Notes: a model not told the origin generated them from the sequence alone. DNA of 64,000 nt from Oscillospiraceae bacterium (GCA_017458065.1 JAFTGD010000010.1:62001-126000), one strand, 5' to 3'. Positions 34,955 through 43,347 are shown, counted from the stretch's first letter. Numbers and translations: made by a program.

Positions 34955-35653
34955 TCATATCTTTTTCACCAGCAGATACACAAACCAGATCATCATTCCC
35001 GCGTTCATACAGAAGGTGTCGATTCCATTGGTAAAGGGCGTGGCCGGGACGACAAGTTTTACCGCGGAGAAGAGCGCCATCCACAAAAGGGGCGTAAACA
35101 GCAGCGAAGATTTTTTCAGCGCGGTTTTGTTCCGCAGCGTATATACCACAAGCAGAATCAACGGAATCGCCGCCAGCAGATCGGCCGCGATCTGCGTACT
35201 TTGGAACATGTGCATCATGTCCTCAGCCATGCGCAGCGCCTGGAACGGATCGCCTGTCTGCATATTCCATGCGTAGCCCCAGATCCCGCAGGAGACGGTA
35301 AAATGGATCAGCAGCCAGCCCACCGGTAGCAGCAGCATACTGTGTCGAAGGACGGTCTTTTTCTTTTCATCCGTCACGATGGCGGCCATGCCTGTACAGC
35401 CCGCCATCATAAACGGCACGCCCAGCGTGCCGAGAAACAGCGTCAGCGCGATCTTCCACAGGGCATAACCCTCGCCGTGCCCGGCTTTCAGAACGGAGAA
35501 AACCTCGCTGACCGGCTGCGGATCGACATAGCCCAAAAGCCAGTCGCCGACACCGAACAGCGCGCAGCCTGCAAGTCCAAGGAGCCAGTATTTTCGATTT
35601 CGTCTTTCCAGTGTATCTGGTTTTTCTTTTCCGGATTCATGCACGGTGATCAT
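34955..35653 (-). CDS. polytopic membrane protein, DUF6796-like
   Basis: A 232-residue protein with about six hydrophobic segments (near residues 20-40, 65-90, 105-130, 150-170, 180-200 and 210-230). It resembles the uncharacterised family DUF6796. GGAGAG fixes the ATG at 35653. Upstream lie two related palindromes and a hairpin, so it is probably controlled by a repressor of the TetR/MarR kind that is not present nearby. Function unknown. Confidence 0.65.
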   Translation of the reverse strand: MITVHESGKEKPDTLERRNRKYWLLGLAGCALFGVGDWLLGYVDPQPVSEVFSVLKAGHGEGYALWKIALTLFLGTLGVPFMMAGCTGMAAIVTDEKKKTVLRHSMLLLPVGWLLIHFTVSCGIWGYAWNMQTGDPFQALRMAEDMMHMFQSTQIAADLLAAIPLILLVVYTLRNKTALKKSSLLFTPLLWMALFSAVKLVVPATPFTNGIDTFCMNAGMMIWFVYLLVKKI

Positions 35654-35714
35654 CTTTCTTTTCTCTCCATTCTCCCTGCTCCTGTATGGATGAGCAAACA
35701 TCTTGCGCCAATTT

Positions 35715-35815
35715 GTTAGCCGTTTCTAACCTTTACTAATCAAAAAGCCCATCCTACAAGCGTCCATCCCCGGACCATTGTCTGATGGGCGAAAAAGATC
35801 GTTAGCCGCGGCTAA
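35715..35815 (-). promoter_or_regulatory. two related palindromes flanking a terminator-like hairpin
   Basis: Upstream of the membrane-protein gene: GTTAGCCGTTTCTAAC (35715-35730) and the perfect palindrome TTAGCCGCGGCTAA (35802-35815). Between them a 7-bp stem (35747-35753 with 35784-35790) is followed on the reverse strand by five T. The layout suggests repression at two sites, perhaps with attenuation. Confidence 0.5.
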
Positions 35816-36095
35816 TCATTATAGCAGATCAAGCTCCTTTTTTCAAGGCTTGCAGGCAAAGGAACCCATAAGAAATGTCAGTATCTCATCCTCCCGGAAC
35901 TCCGATATAGATTTCTTTGCTCCCGCGAATAAGAAGCATCCGTTTTACTGCAAAGTCATTCCCCGGCGGACCAGAACCCGGGGACCATGTATCAGGTCCC
36001 CGGGCCGCGTTTACAAAAGGATATTCAATTCGGAATCTTTCCGTCTCCGCAGTCGGCGCTGCGCCTGCAGCAGTTCCGGTCTCGGGCTCTTGCGC
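35816..36095. other. gene-poor interval
   Basis: No supported gene. It holds copy 2 of the repeated hairpin and otherwise unremarkable sequence. Open frames here are short, lack ribosome sites and differ from neighbouring codon use. Confidence 0.5.
35969..36008 (+). repeat. repeated hairpin element, copy 2
   Basis: Same 40-base element as at 34305-34344 with four substitutions; the stem GAACCCGGGG/CCCCGGGC is kept while the following T run is lost (CGTTT). Confidence 0.7.
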
Positions 36096-36209
36096 TCAGA
36101 GCTCCTCTTCCGTTGTGGGCAGCTCGATCGGTTCTTCCCCGAACACCACAGCCATCAGTTCATAGGTCAGCTGTTGGTGCTGCAAGATTTTATTCATGAT
36201 CTCTTCCAC
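36096..36209 (-). CDS. possible 37-residue protein
   Basis: A short open frame starting at GTG 36209 with AGGAGG nine bases upstream, encoding an acidic helical peptide (MNKILQHQQLTYELMAVVFG near the middle). A second short frame upstream overlaps its start. Codons look natural and the ribosome site is good, but no family is recognised; it may be the tail of a decayed mobile-element gene. Confidence 0.4.
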   Translation of the reverse strand: MEEIMNKILQHQQLTYELMAVVFGEEPIELPTTEEEL

Positions 36210-36450
36210 AGGATTCAGCCTCCTCATCTCTGATTTTCATCGGCTTTTTCACCGTCGGATACTCATAGAGCCCCAACCGCCGCTCATCCCGTCATAAAAG
36301 TGGGTTTATGGCATTAATCATACGGTTGGAGCCTAATCATAGAGCAAGCTTTGTGCATTTGCAACAAAAATTAGATAACAAAAATAAGGGAATTTGGCAA
36401 AATTTGGAAACAAATTAAAGACTTTCTTTTGTGAGCAGCCTAGATATTGA
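36210..36450. other. AT-rich gene-free interval
   Basis: Markedly more AT-rich than its surroundings, with no gene that has a ribosome site. A short reverse-strand frame entering the 37-residue ORF has no start codon. The composition suggests remnant or recently acquired DNA. Confidence 0.4.
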
Positions 36451-36506
36451 AAAAAAAGATCAGGCCGGTGACGCAACCCACAAGATGTTGAATCACCGGC
36501 CTGATC
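36451..36506 (-). terminator. terminator of the serine-rich protein gene
   Basis: A perfect 14-bp stem GATCAGGCCGGTGA/TCACCGGCCTGATC followed on the reverse strand by seven T (36457-36451). Confidence 0.85.
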
Positions 36507-36537
36507 GGCCGATCATAATGTATGAAATATTTTTTCG

Positions 36538-37710
36538 TCAGTCGTCGATCCACCAGAGGCCTGAGCTGTCGTACTGGCTCGGAAGCTCGACCCAGTTCCC
36601 GTCCGAGGTCTCGATGAACCAGCCGTCGGCGTCATGCTCCATCCAGCCGTAATCTCCATAGTCCGAGGAGATCCCCTCGTACCAGTATTGCCAGAGACTC
36701 GGCGTGACGTCGGTGTTGTACCAGAGCCAGCAGTCGGAGCTCTCGTCGTAATAGCTGTCGGCATCCTCATCCCAGAACAGCGTCTTGTCCGCGCTGCCGG
36801 AGGGGGCGTAGGCATAGCTGCTGTCGCCGCGCTTCACCAGCAGGATCTCGGAGCCGATGACCATATTGTCGTTGCCGATGACCTCGATCTGCTGGATGTT
36901 GTTGTTCTGAGGCAGGGCGGCGGGCTCCTCGTCCTCCAGGGTGTACCCGTACAGCATGATGCTGACAAGGACCGCGACCACCCAGGGCCACTTGCGCTTT
37001 TTCTTCTTTTTGGGCGCCCGGGTGTCGGTGCTGTAGTTGTACGCCGGGGTGCCGACGGCACTGTCGTTAACGGCCTTGTCCAGCTCCGATTTGATCGTAA
37101 GAGGCGCCGTGCAGTTGGGGCACTTCAGATCGGTGAAGGCGTCGGTCGCCGCGTCCAGATTCAGGACCGTATCCTGCCCGCAGTAGTCGCAGTGGCAGAG
37201 GACGTTCTCGTACCTGCCGTTGTTCTCAAAGGCGACGCTGTCGTAGCGCCGACCGTCCTCGTCATAATAGCCCGCCTCATAATAGGTTCCCGTGCTGGAG
37301 TCGGTCCAGGAATCCGGATAATACACGTAGTCGTGTCTTCCGCCGTAGTAGTACTTCGGCGCCAGCGCTCCGGCGATCATGTAGCCGAGCGGCTGGTTCC
37401 TCCTCGGGCGGCGCGGTGCGGACACCGGCGTCTGCTCGGGCCGCTGGTTCGGCCGGGCGTTGAAGCCCCCGGCGCTGTAATTCGGCGTGGCGGAGCGGCT
37501 GGACGTGGAATGGCGGCTTGGTCCTCTCGAACCGGAGGAGCTGGTACTGCCGGAATAAGACCGCGAGCTGGAGCTGCTGCTTCGGGAACTGGAGCTGCTG
37601 GAATAGGACCGGGAACCGGAGCTGCTGCTTCGGGAACTGCTGGAGCGGGAACTGCTCGATCTGGAGCTGCTCGAATGCGAGCTGGAACTGTGTCCTCCTC
37701 TGGGCGGCAT
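36538..37710 (-). CDS. serine-rich membrane protein with zinc-ribbon and Trp/Tyr-rich domain
   Basis: A 390-residue protein of mosaic build. Residues 7-71 are almost only Ser with Arg, Tyr and Gly. A segment rich in Tyr and Gly follows to about 160. C172, C174, C177, C197 and C200 form a zinc-ribbon-like knot. A lysine-rich run (234-240) precedes one transmembrane helix (241-257). The last 130 residues are acidic and dense in Trp, Tyr and Asp. The topology predicts the Ser-rich and Cys part inside and the Trp-rich part outside, or the reverse. AGGGGAG fixes the ATG at 37710. No family is recognised. Confidence 0.65.
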   Translation of the reverse strand: MPPRGGHSSSSHSSSSRSSSSRSSSSRSSSSGSRSYSSSSSSRSSSSSSRSYSGSTSSSGSRGPSRHSTSSRSATPNYSAGGFNARPNQRPEQTPVSAPRRPRRNQPLGYMIAGALAPKYYYGGRHDYVYYPDSWTDSSTGTYYEAGYYDEDGRRYDSVAFENNGRYENVLCHCDYCGQDTVLNLDAATDAFTDLKCPNCTAPLTIKSELDKAVNDSAVGTPAYNYSTDTRAPKKKKKRKWPWVVAVLVSIMLYGYTLEDEEPAALPQNNNIQQIEVIGNDNMVIGSEILLVKRGDSSYAYAPSGSADKTLFWDEDADSYYDESSDCWLWYNTDVTPSLWQYWYEGISSDYGDYGWMEHDADGWFIETSDGNWVELPSQYDSSGLWWIDD

Positions 37711-37818
37711 ATGATACACTCCCCTTCTAAGATCTCTCATGTCGGGATAAAACCCGTTTTTCTTCTTCTAAGCCTGATATTACCATAAATATCCGGACTC
37801 GATACTGGCAGAACGCTG

Positions 37819-37838
37819 CTTAACGTATATTAGTTAAG
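37819..37838. promoter_or_regulatory. small inverted repeat upstream of the serine-rich gene
   Basis: CTTAAC and GTTAAG arms separated by eight bases, in the intergenic region before the serine-rich gene. It could be an operator; no partner is known. Confidence 0.3.
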
Positions 37839-37944
37839 TTTTGCATTCTTTTAGCCGGTTTTTTCTCTCAGTTATACTGTGTCTCTTCCCTTTCCGATCT
37901 TTTGTTGCCAATTTGTTGCCAAAACTTTTTAATACTTTAGAAAA
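37834..37944 (-). pseudogene. possible integrase C-terminal remnant
   Basis: Immediately after the HigA stop codon, and in the same frame, 36 codons run to the next stop and include FGNKLATKDRKGKR. FGNKLATK-type tails are frequent at the C-terminus of Firmicute phage integrases. No start codon or upstream domain remains. The match is from memory of the motif and should be treated as tentative. Confidence 0.3.
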
Positions 37945-38250
37945 TTATCTCTTTAATGCCACACCGGCCGCGTCCGGGAGGAATTCCAATCGCAGTTTCA
38001 TACCCATACCGGCGGCAAGACGCTGAAGTGTACGGATAGATGGATTGGCATTTCCTCTTTCCAGCTTGCTGATATCACCTTGCGCAATACCGGTTCGTTC
38101 TGACAATTCTTTCTGCGTTAATCCGGACTGCTGCCGAGCATCGATAAGAGCCTGTATGATTGCATGCTCCGGCTGGAGAGCTTCATATTCTTTTTTGAAT
38201 TCAGGATCCTGAAGCTGCTCCTGAAGAAAATCATCAAATTTCACACTCAT
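37945..38250 (-). CDS. higA: HigA-type antitoxin (XRE family HTH)
   Basis: A 101-residue protein with an XRE helix-turn-helix at about 44-90 (SGLTQKELSERTGIAQGDISKLERG, then NPSIRTLQRLAAGMGMKL). It overlaps the toxin gene by four bases (ATGA) and follows it, the reversed order typical of higBA. It would neutralise the toxin and repress the operon at the palindrome within its promoter. Confidence 0.9.
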   Translation of the reverse strand: MSVKFDDFLQEQLQDPEFKKEYEALQPEHAIIQALIDARQQSGLTQKELSERTGIAQGDISKLERGNANPSIRTLQRLAAGMGMKLRLEFLPDAAGVALKR

Positions 38251-38606
38251 TTTCGGCTCTCCTTCCTGCGCAGATAGTCTGCGCGATATTTCTTTGCCCG
38301 TTCGATTTCTTTCGGAGGAGTCTTTTGTGTCTTTTTAATGAACCCATTTGTTAATATGATATGCCGATCCACATAGAAGAAATACAGAACCCTCGTAATA
38401 TCGGACCCGACTTTGGCTCTTAACTCAAAGATTCCCTCCGATAGGTGCTTACTATATGGTTCTCTGAGTTCATATCCATTATCCTGCAAAATACTGATCG
38501 TATCTGCCATTTTTGCCCGGATCTTTTTATCCAGTGAGAGCAGAAATTCCTTTGCAGGCTGATCACCATTTGGAGTCTCATAGAATTCCACTTCAAATTT
38601 CGGCAT
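38247..38606 (-). CDS. higB: HigB/RelE-family mRNA interferase toxin
   Basis: A 119-residue RelE-superfamily toxin of the phage Gp49/HigB subgroup: FEVEFYETPNGDQPAKEFLLSL at the start, LREPYSKHLSEGIFELRAKVGSDITRVLYFF in the core, then GFIKKTQKTPPKEIERAKKY. It would cut mRNA on the ribosome. AGGTGA fixes the ATG at 38606, upstream of higA. Confidence 0.9.
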   Translation of the reverse strand: MPKFEVEFYETPNGDQPAKEFLLSLDKKIRAKMADTISILQDNGYELREPYSKHLSEGIFELRAKVGSDITRVLYFFYVDRHIILTNGFIKKTQKTPPKEIERAKKYRADYLRRKESRK

Positions 38607-38625
38607 CACATCACCTCGCACTACT

Positions 38626-38654
38626 ATGATATAGGATTAATCCTATTTTGTCAA
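38626..38654 (-). promoter_or_regulatory. higBA promoter with built-in operator
   Basis: Reverse-strand TTGACA (38654-38649), 17 bases, TATCAT (38631-38626). The spacer is almost filled by the perfect palindrome TAGGATTAATCCTA (38632-38645), well placed for repression by HigA. Confidence 0.7.
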
Positions 38655-38659
38655 TGCCC

Positions 38660-38832
38660 TTACAGCATGGATTGACGCTTTTTTAATAACATAATCGTCT
38701 GTATCACAATCAATATCAATGCCGTAATCTGCAGATATGTTCCCAGCGTTGTTAAAGCGCCGGTGAGGTCTGATGAAGCATACTTGTAATCCGATTGAAT
38801 AAGGCAATAAAGATCATGTATCCCGAGTCCAT
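38660..38832 (-). pseudogene. frameshifted small membrane-protein gene
   Basis: From the ATG at 38832 a hydrophobic peptide reads to a stop at about 38755. The next frame continues at once with GTYLQITALILIVIQTIMLL and a basic end to the stop at 38660. Joined, the two halves make a plausible 57-residue membrane protein, suggesting one frameshift. There is no good ribosome site and no family is recognised. Confidence 0.33.
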
Positions 38833-38901
38833 CAGGGTGCGTTCTTCGTTTTTCCTTTGCGGTTTTGAAAACGGTATCTGCTCGCCGCGTATTCTGCCCG
38901 A

Positions 38902-39477
38902 TCAGGTCGGCAGCTCGCGGAAGTCCTCTTTGAGGGCGCAGGGCTTGGCCTTGATCAGGAGGTTGGGATTGGTGAGCCCGGAATCCGGGAGGATCGGGAG
39001 ATCCTTCACCAGGTCTTCACCGTACTTCGCGATCAGCTCATCCCGCTCGCCGAAGTCCAGCGCACGGCTGGGGCAGGCGTCCACACAGACGGGGTTCTCG
39101 CCCCTGGCGCGCTGGCTTGCACAGGCGTCGCACTTGCGGACGATACTGCGGGCCTCGTCGAACTTCGGCGCGCCGTAGGGGCAGCTGTTCATGCAGGCCC
39201 TGCAGCCGATGCACCTGTCGTCCTCGTGGATGACCGTGCCGTCCCCGGCCTTGTGCATCGCGCCGGTCGGGCAGACCGTGACGCAGACCGGATTCCCGCA
39301 GTGATTGCAGCTGCCGGAATAGTTGTACATGCCGACCTTCGGGAAGGAGCCGGTCTCATAGGTCTTCGCATAGCGGAAGAGAAGACCGATATCCAGATCG
39401 TTCCTGTCCTTGCAGGCAACCTGGCAGGCACGGCAGCCCACACAGCGGGTCATGTCAAAATAGAAAGCGAGTGCCAT
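38902..39477 (-). CDS. four-cluster ferredoxin-like electron-transfer subunit (DmsB/NrfC type)
   Basis: A 191-residue Fe-S protein with four Cys groups typical of DmsB-like subunits: CVGCRACQVAC, CNHCGNPVCVTVCP, CIGCRACMNSCP and KCDACASQRARGENPVCVDACP, predicting four 4Fe-4S clusters. It lies 18 bases downstream of the catalytic subunit and would carry its electrons. No membrane anchor subunit follows; the next gene is only a remnant. Confidence 0.9.
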   Translation of the reverse strand: MALAFYFDMTRCVGCRACQVACKDRNDLDIGLLFRYAKTYETGSFPKVGMYNYSGSCNHCGNPVCVTVCPTGAMHKAGDGTVIHEDDRCIGCRACMNSCPYGAPKFDEARSIVRKCDACASQRARGENPVCVDACPSRALDFGERDELIAKYGEDLVKDLPILPDSGLTNPNLLIKAKPCALKEDFRELPT

Positions 39478-39495
39478 GTTCTTTCCCTCCGCCCT

Positions 39496-42132
39496 TTAAA
39501 GAGCAGGACTGCGGCTGCCGGTATCGGCGCCGCCTTCCCGTTCCGGTCCGCCGTACTTTTCAATATTGCAGTTGATGTTGTTGTACGGCGTGATGCCGGA
39601 GCCGCTCATTTCGCCGCCCAGCAGGTAGTTGTCAGATCCGCCGGCGTCGATGCCGGTCTCCTCGTCAATGACGGCCCACGCGCCGTGGGGAATGCTGACC
39701 ACCCCGGGCATCAGGCCCTCCATGACGCAGGCCCGGCGCAGCGCTTTTGCCGTCTTTGTCGAGATCAGGACGGTGTCGCCGCTCGCGATGCCCTTTTCCT
39801 TCGCGTCCGAGGCGTTAAGGAAAACCGGGTTTGGCCAGGCTTCCCGCAGCCACGGGATATTGTCAAGCGTTGTATGGGCTCTGCGCAGGTAGTGGATGTT
39901 GTAAAGCAGATAGGGAAACGCGCCCTTCTCGCCGCCAAGGGTCCTGTCCTTGAACGTGGTCTCGTAACCGGTGGCCGGCGTGATGTACTCCGGATAGGGC
40001 TTATAGTCCCGGTCAGTGAAGCCGAAGCCGTTGAAGAGGTCGGCTTTGCTCTGGCTGGTGATCTCGAACTTGCCGGAGGCGGTGGCCAGGGGGCTGGCCT
40101 CCGGGTCGGTGATGAACGAGGTATAGCCAAGATGTCCGCAGAAAGCGTCGCCCGGCTTGCGCCCGACCTGATAGCCGCCGTTCCCGATGAAGTCCCTGAG
40201 CGGGATGACGCCTTTCTGAGGCCGGCCCTCAACGCCCCATTCGTCGATGTCCGCCTGGGTGATGGTCACCAGCGGAAGATACTCCGGGCCGGATGAGAGC
40301 AGGGCCTCGCAGGGAGCACAGCCCACGGCAGCGCCGTCGCCGCCGGCGGCTTCGGTGCTCACCACCGTGGACCCGGCGATCGCGTTAAAGAACTGCTGCT
40401 TCTCGCTGATGGGATAGGCGACCTTCGGGTCAAGGCCGAGGGCTTCCATGATCAGGCTGTCAATCTCCTGGTCGGACTTGGCCTCGTACAGCGGATCCAC
40501 GACCTGCCTGCTGCAGGAGAGAAATTCTCGGTTGGACTCCGCCACCTCCCCCGGCCTCTCCCAGTGGGTCGTAATCGGCAGGACAATGTCGGAGTACTTT
40601 GCCGGCGTGTTCATTTCATAAGCCTTCGCAACAACGAAATCGACCTTCCGGTGAGCCTCGATCCCCTTCTTCATGTTCGGCCCGCTCTGCAGGTAGGCAT
40701 GCTCATCCATGTTGACGATGCAGTGGATGTCGCATTTCATGTCCCTGCCGCGGATGAGGCCTTCGGCCGTTTCCCCGTAAAAATCGCCGATCATGCGGTA
40801 TGTCCCGCTCAGCACCGCATCCCAAACCTGCGGCCCCGGGATGATGCCCGGAACGGGATTGTCCGGCGGCTCCGGCAGACCGGTCTTCCCGGCGCGCACC
40901 AGTCTGGGGCCGCCGTTTGCCGAGTTTTTGGTATAGCTTGCCGCCGTACAGTTGCCGGGCTTTCCGTAATGTCCGCCCATCGCCCCGAGGGTCATGACGA
41001 TCTGGGGGATGTTCTCGGCGCCGTCGTTGCGGGCCATGGCAAAGCTGTGCAGGATCCAGACGTTGTTCTTCTTTCCCAGCGCACGCGCCAGCATGGTGAT
41101 CTGTTCCATCGGCGTACCTGAGATGCCGGAAGCCCACGCGGCATCCTTGACGATGCCGTCGTACCTGCCTTCCAGATAGTCCCGGAAGTTTACGTCGTCC
41201 TTCAGGTTCGGGGCCTTCCCGCTCCCGGCGTCAAAGCCGACGGTGTACTTCTGCAGAAAGTCCCAGTCGACGATGCCGCCCTCCTCGGCGTCCAGACGCA
41301 ACATCTCGGACGCCACGCCCAGCAGGAGCGCGGTGTCGGTGCCGGTGCGCACGGGAACCCACTCGGCATCCAGCGCCTGCGCCGTCGCGCTGTACATCGG
41401 GTCGACACAGATAAACCGGGTTCCGTTCTCCCGGGCCCGCAGGAAGTGGGTCATCGGGGTGCCGGGCGCGGACCAGGCCGGGTTCAGGGACAGGAAAACC
41501 ATGGTATCGGCGTTCAGCATGTCGTAGCGGTCGTTCTCCGCGCCCAGTCCGTATCTGCTCACGCCGATGGTGGTATCGGTTTTCAGAAGATAGGTGCCGT
41601 AGGACGTGGAATCCGCTACCGAGGTGTGTCCGCCGTAATACAGCAGCGGGATATTGTCGTGAAACGAGCCGTAGCTGCCTGTCAGGAAGGCCTGGCTGCC
41701 GTATTTTTCCCGGATGGTCCTGTACTGGTCCGCGACATACCGGATCGCCTCGTCCCAGCTGATGCGCTCCCACTCGTCGCGGCCGCGGAGCTCTCCGTTC
41801 GGCGCATCGGGGGACCAGTGTTTGCGCTTCATGGGGTACTTCAGGCGGCCGGGGCTGAAGCACTGCTGCTGTTGGGCCTTGCCGCGGACGCAGCCGCGCT
41901 GCTGGGGGTAATCCGGGGAATCGGGGTGCGTGTCATCCGTTTTCTGCCGGATCACAACGCCGTCTTTCACGAGGACCTTGTTCATACAGCGCCCGCCGCA
42001 GTTGTGCCAGCAGGCCGCCGCAATCCACTCGCCGCCCTCGTCGCGGTCGGCGATGGGGGCGCACTGAGCCGCAGCGGCGGTTTCCCCCGCCGCTGCGAGG
42101 CAGTTCTCTCTGTTCAGGCGCAGATTAATCAT
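39496..42132 (-). CDS. molybdopterin oxidoreductase, DMSO reductase family catalytic subunit
   Basis: An 878-residue bis-molybdopterin oxidoreductase of the DmsA-like group. The N-terminal Fe-S motif is CWHNCGGRC at about 42-50, completed by a Cys near RGCVRGK. Molybdopterin-binding segments follow (MVFLSLNPAWSAPGTP; RFICVDPMYSATAQ; MTLGAMGGHYGKPGN), and the C-terminal dinucleotide-binding domain ends the chain (ASDAKEKGIASGDTVLIST). No twin-arginine signal is present, so it is probably cytoplasmic, unlike most DmsA. It sits in one operon with moeA and mobA. The electron acceptor substrate (S-oxide, N-oxide or other) cannot be told from sequence. Confidence 0.87.
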   Translation of the reverse strand: MINLRLNRENCLAAAGETAAAAQCAPIADRDEGGEWIAAACWHNCGGRCMNKVLVKDGVVIRQKTDDTHPDSPDYPQQRGCVRGKAQQQQCFSPGRLKYPMKRKHWSPDAPNGELRGRDEWERISWDEAIRYVADQYRTIREKYGSQAFLTGSYGSFHDNIPLLYYGGHTSVADSTSYGTYLLKTDTTIGVSRYGLGAENDRYDMLNADTMVFLSLNPAWSAPGTPMTHFLRARENGTRFICVDPMYSATAQALDAEWVPVRTGTDTALLLGVASEMLRLDAEEGGIVDWDFLQKYTVGFDAGSGKAPNLKDDVNFRDYLEGRYDGIVKDAAWASGISGTPMEQITMLARALGKKNNVWILHSFAMARNDGAENIPQIVMTLGAMGGHYGKPGNCTAASYTKNSANGGPRLVRAGKTGLPEPPDNPVPGIIPGPQVWDAVLSGTYRMIGDFYGETAEGLIRGRDMKCDIHCIVNMDEHAYLQSGPNMKKGIEAHRKVDFVVAKAYEMNTPAKYSDIVLPITTHWERPGEVAESNREFLSCSRQVVDPLYEAKSDQEIDSLIMEALGLDPKVAYPISEKQQFFNAIAGSTVVSTEAAGGDGAAVGCAPCEALLSSGPEYLPLVTITQADIDEWGVEGRPQKGVIPLRDFIGNGGYQVGRKPGDAFCGHLGYTSFITDPEASPLATASGKFEITSQSKADLFNGFGFTDRDYKPYPEYITPATGYETTFKDRTLGGEKGAFPYLLYNIHYLRRAHTTLDNIPWLREAWPNPVFLNASDAKEKGIASGDTVLISTKTAKALRRACVMEGLMPGVVSIPHGAWAVIDEETGIDAGGSDNYLLGGEMSGSGITPYNNINCNIEKYGGPEREGGADTGSRSPAL

Positions 42133-42136
42133 GGAT

Positions 42137-43345
42137 TCAGTAGAGGTCGACCGGAAGCTGCAGCACGCGGATCACCGTGCCCGCCGGAAGATTCCCGCTC
42201 CCTGCCGGCACGATCCCGATCATGCTGCACTGTTCAAAGGATGCGATGTGTCCGTTTCCGCGTCCCGGGTTCTCCTCGAAATAGGTGATCCCGTCCCGGA
42301 TGGTCGGGTGGCCGCGGAGCATGCGCACGGCGGTGCTGAACTTCGGCATGTCGTTCAAAAGCGGCAGTTCCAGTGCCTTGTTGCCGAGCCGTACGCCGGT
42401 GAGCTTGCGCAGATAGGGCTGCAGTACGACCAGCAGGCTCATCATGGCGGCCGCGGGATTGCCCGAGAGCGAGATGAGAAGCTTTTCTCCCCTTCTCGCC
42501 GCCATCAGCGCGCCGCCGGGCTTGGCGTTGACCTTCCAGAAGAGGATCTCCATCCCCAGCGCTTCGGCCGCTCTCACGGCAAAGTCGTAGTCGCCGACCG
42601 AGGCGCCGCCCGTGGTGATCACGAGGTCGGTGTCCCCGTTCAGTCCCGCCTCGATCTGAGAGGCGATGAGCGCCTGATCGTCGGGCACGTCTCCCCCGCG
42701 ACGGACGGTGAAGTTCATCATCCGCAGATAGCCGCTCAGCGAGTAATAGCTGCTGTTGTAGATGCCGTATCTGGCTCTCTCTTCGCCGGGCTCCGCGAGC
42801 TCTGTCCCCGTGGAGATGAACAGCACCTTCGGCCTGCAGTAAACCGGGATCTGCCCGAAACCCTGGGAGGCGAGCACGCCGACCGTGGCCGGTACCAGGC
42901 GCTCGCCTTCCATGGCAAGCACAGCGCCCGCAGGGTAGTCCTCTCCCTGGCGGATGATGCTGGTCCCCGCTTTCTGCGCCGCCGCGATGCGGACCGTGCC
43001 GCCCGTCACTTCGGTGTCCTCAAACTTCATGATCACGTCGGCTCCGTCCGGGACGGGCGCCCCGGTGAAGATCCGCATGGCCGTCCCCGGCAGAAGCGGT
43101 TCCAGTTCTTTGCTCCCGGCGGCCGACTCGCCCCGGATCTTCAGCTCGCCCGGGGTGTCCTCCGCCCGAAAGGCAAAGCCGTCAAAGGGGCTCTTGTCAA
43201 AGGGCGGCATCGGGAAGGCCGCCGTCATATTCTCCGCCAGGACTCTCCCGAGAGCGTCCTCAATGGCCACATACTCTTTTTTCCGGCTGACCGGCTGTGC
43301 TTCCAGAATCTCCGCTGCCTGTTCAAACGATATCAGTTTCAGCAT
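42137..43345 (-). CDS. moeA: molybdopterin molybdenumtransferase MoeA
   Basis: A 402-residue full-length MoeA: the PMPPFDKSPFDGFAFR loop in domain I, FTGAPVPDGAD in the inserted domain, and the MogA-like domain with TTGGASVGDYD and SLSGNPAAAMMSL. It inserts molybdate into adenylylated molybdopterin. AGAGGT before the ATG at 43345 decides the start; the gene is 2 bases from the NTPase gene and 4 bases from the oxidoreductase gene. Confidence 0.92.
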   Translation of the reverse strand: MLKLISFEQAAEILEAQPVSRKKEYVAIEDALGRVLAENMTAAFPMPPFDKSPFDGFAFRAEDTPGELKIRGESAAGSKELEPLLPGTAMRIFTGAPVPDGADVIMKFEDTEVTGGTVRIAAAQKAGTSIIRQGEDYPAGAVLAMEGERLVPATVGVLASQGFGQIPVYCRPKVLFISTGTELAEPGEERARYGIYNSSYYSLSGYLRMMNFTVRRGGDVPDDQALIASQIEAGLNGDTDLVITTGGASVGDYDFAVRAAEALGMEILFWKVNAKPGGALMAARRGEKLLISLSGNPAAAMMSLLVVLQPYLRKLTGVRLGNKALELPLLNDMPKFSTAVRMLRGHPTIRDGITYFEENPGRGNGHIASFEQCSMIGIVPAGSGNLPAGTVIRVLQLPVDLY

Positions 43346-43347
43346 CT

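Noticed and set aside
34305-36008. CRISPR array
   Set aside because: Two copies only, 1.7 kb apart, each itself a hairpin; no regular spacers and no cas genes.
35778-36233. Plus-strand frame of 151 codons in the gene-poor interval
   Set aside because: It runs across the repeated hairpin and operator-like palindromes, has no ribosome site and no recognisable domain.
39496-42132. Selenocysteine codon in the molybdopterin enzyme
   Set aside because: The frame has no internal UGA and no SECIS-like hairpin was noticed.
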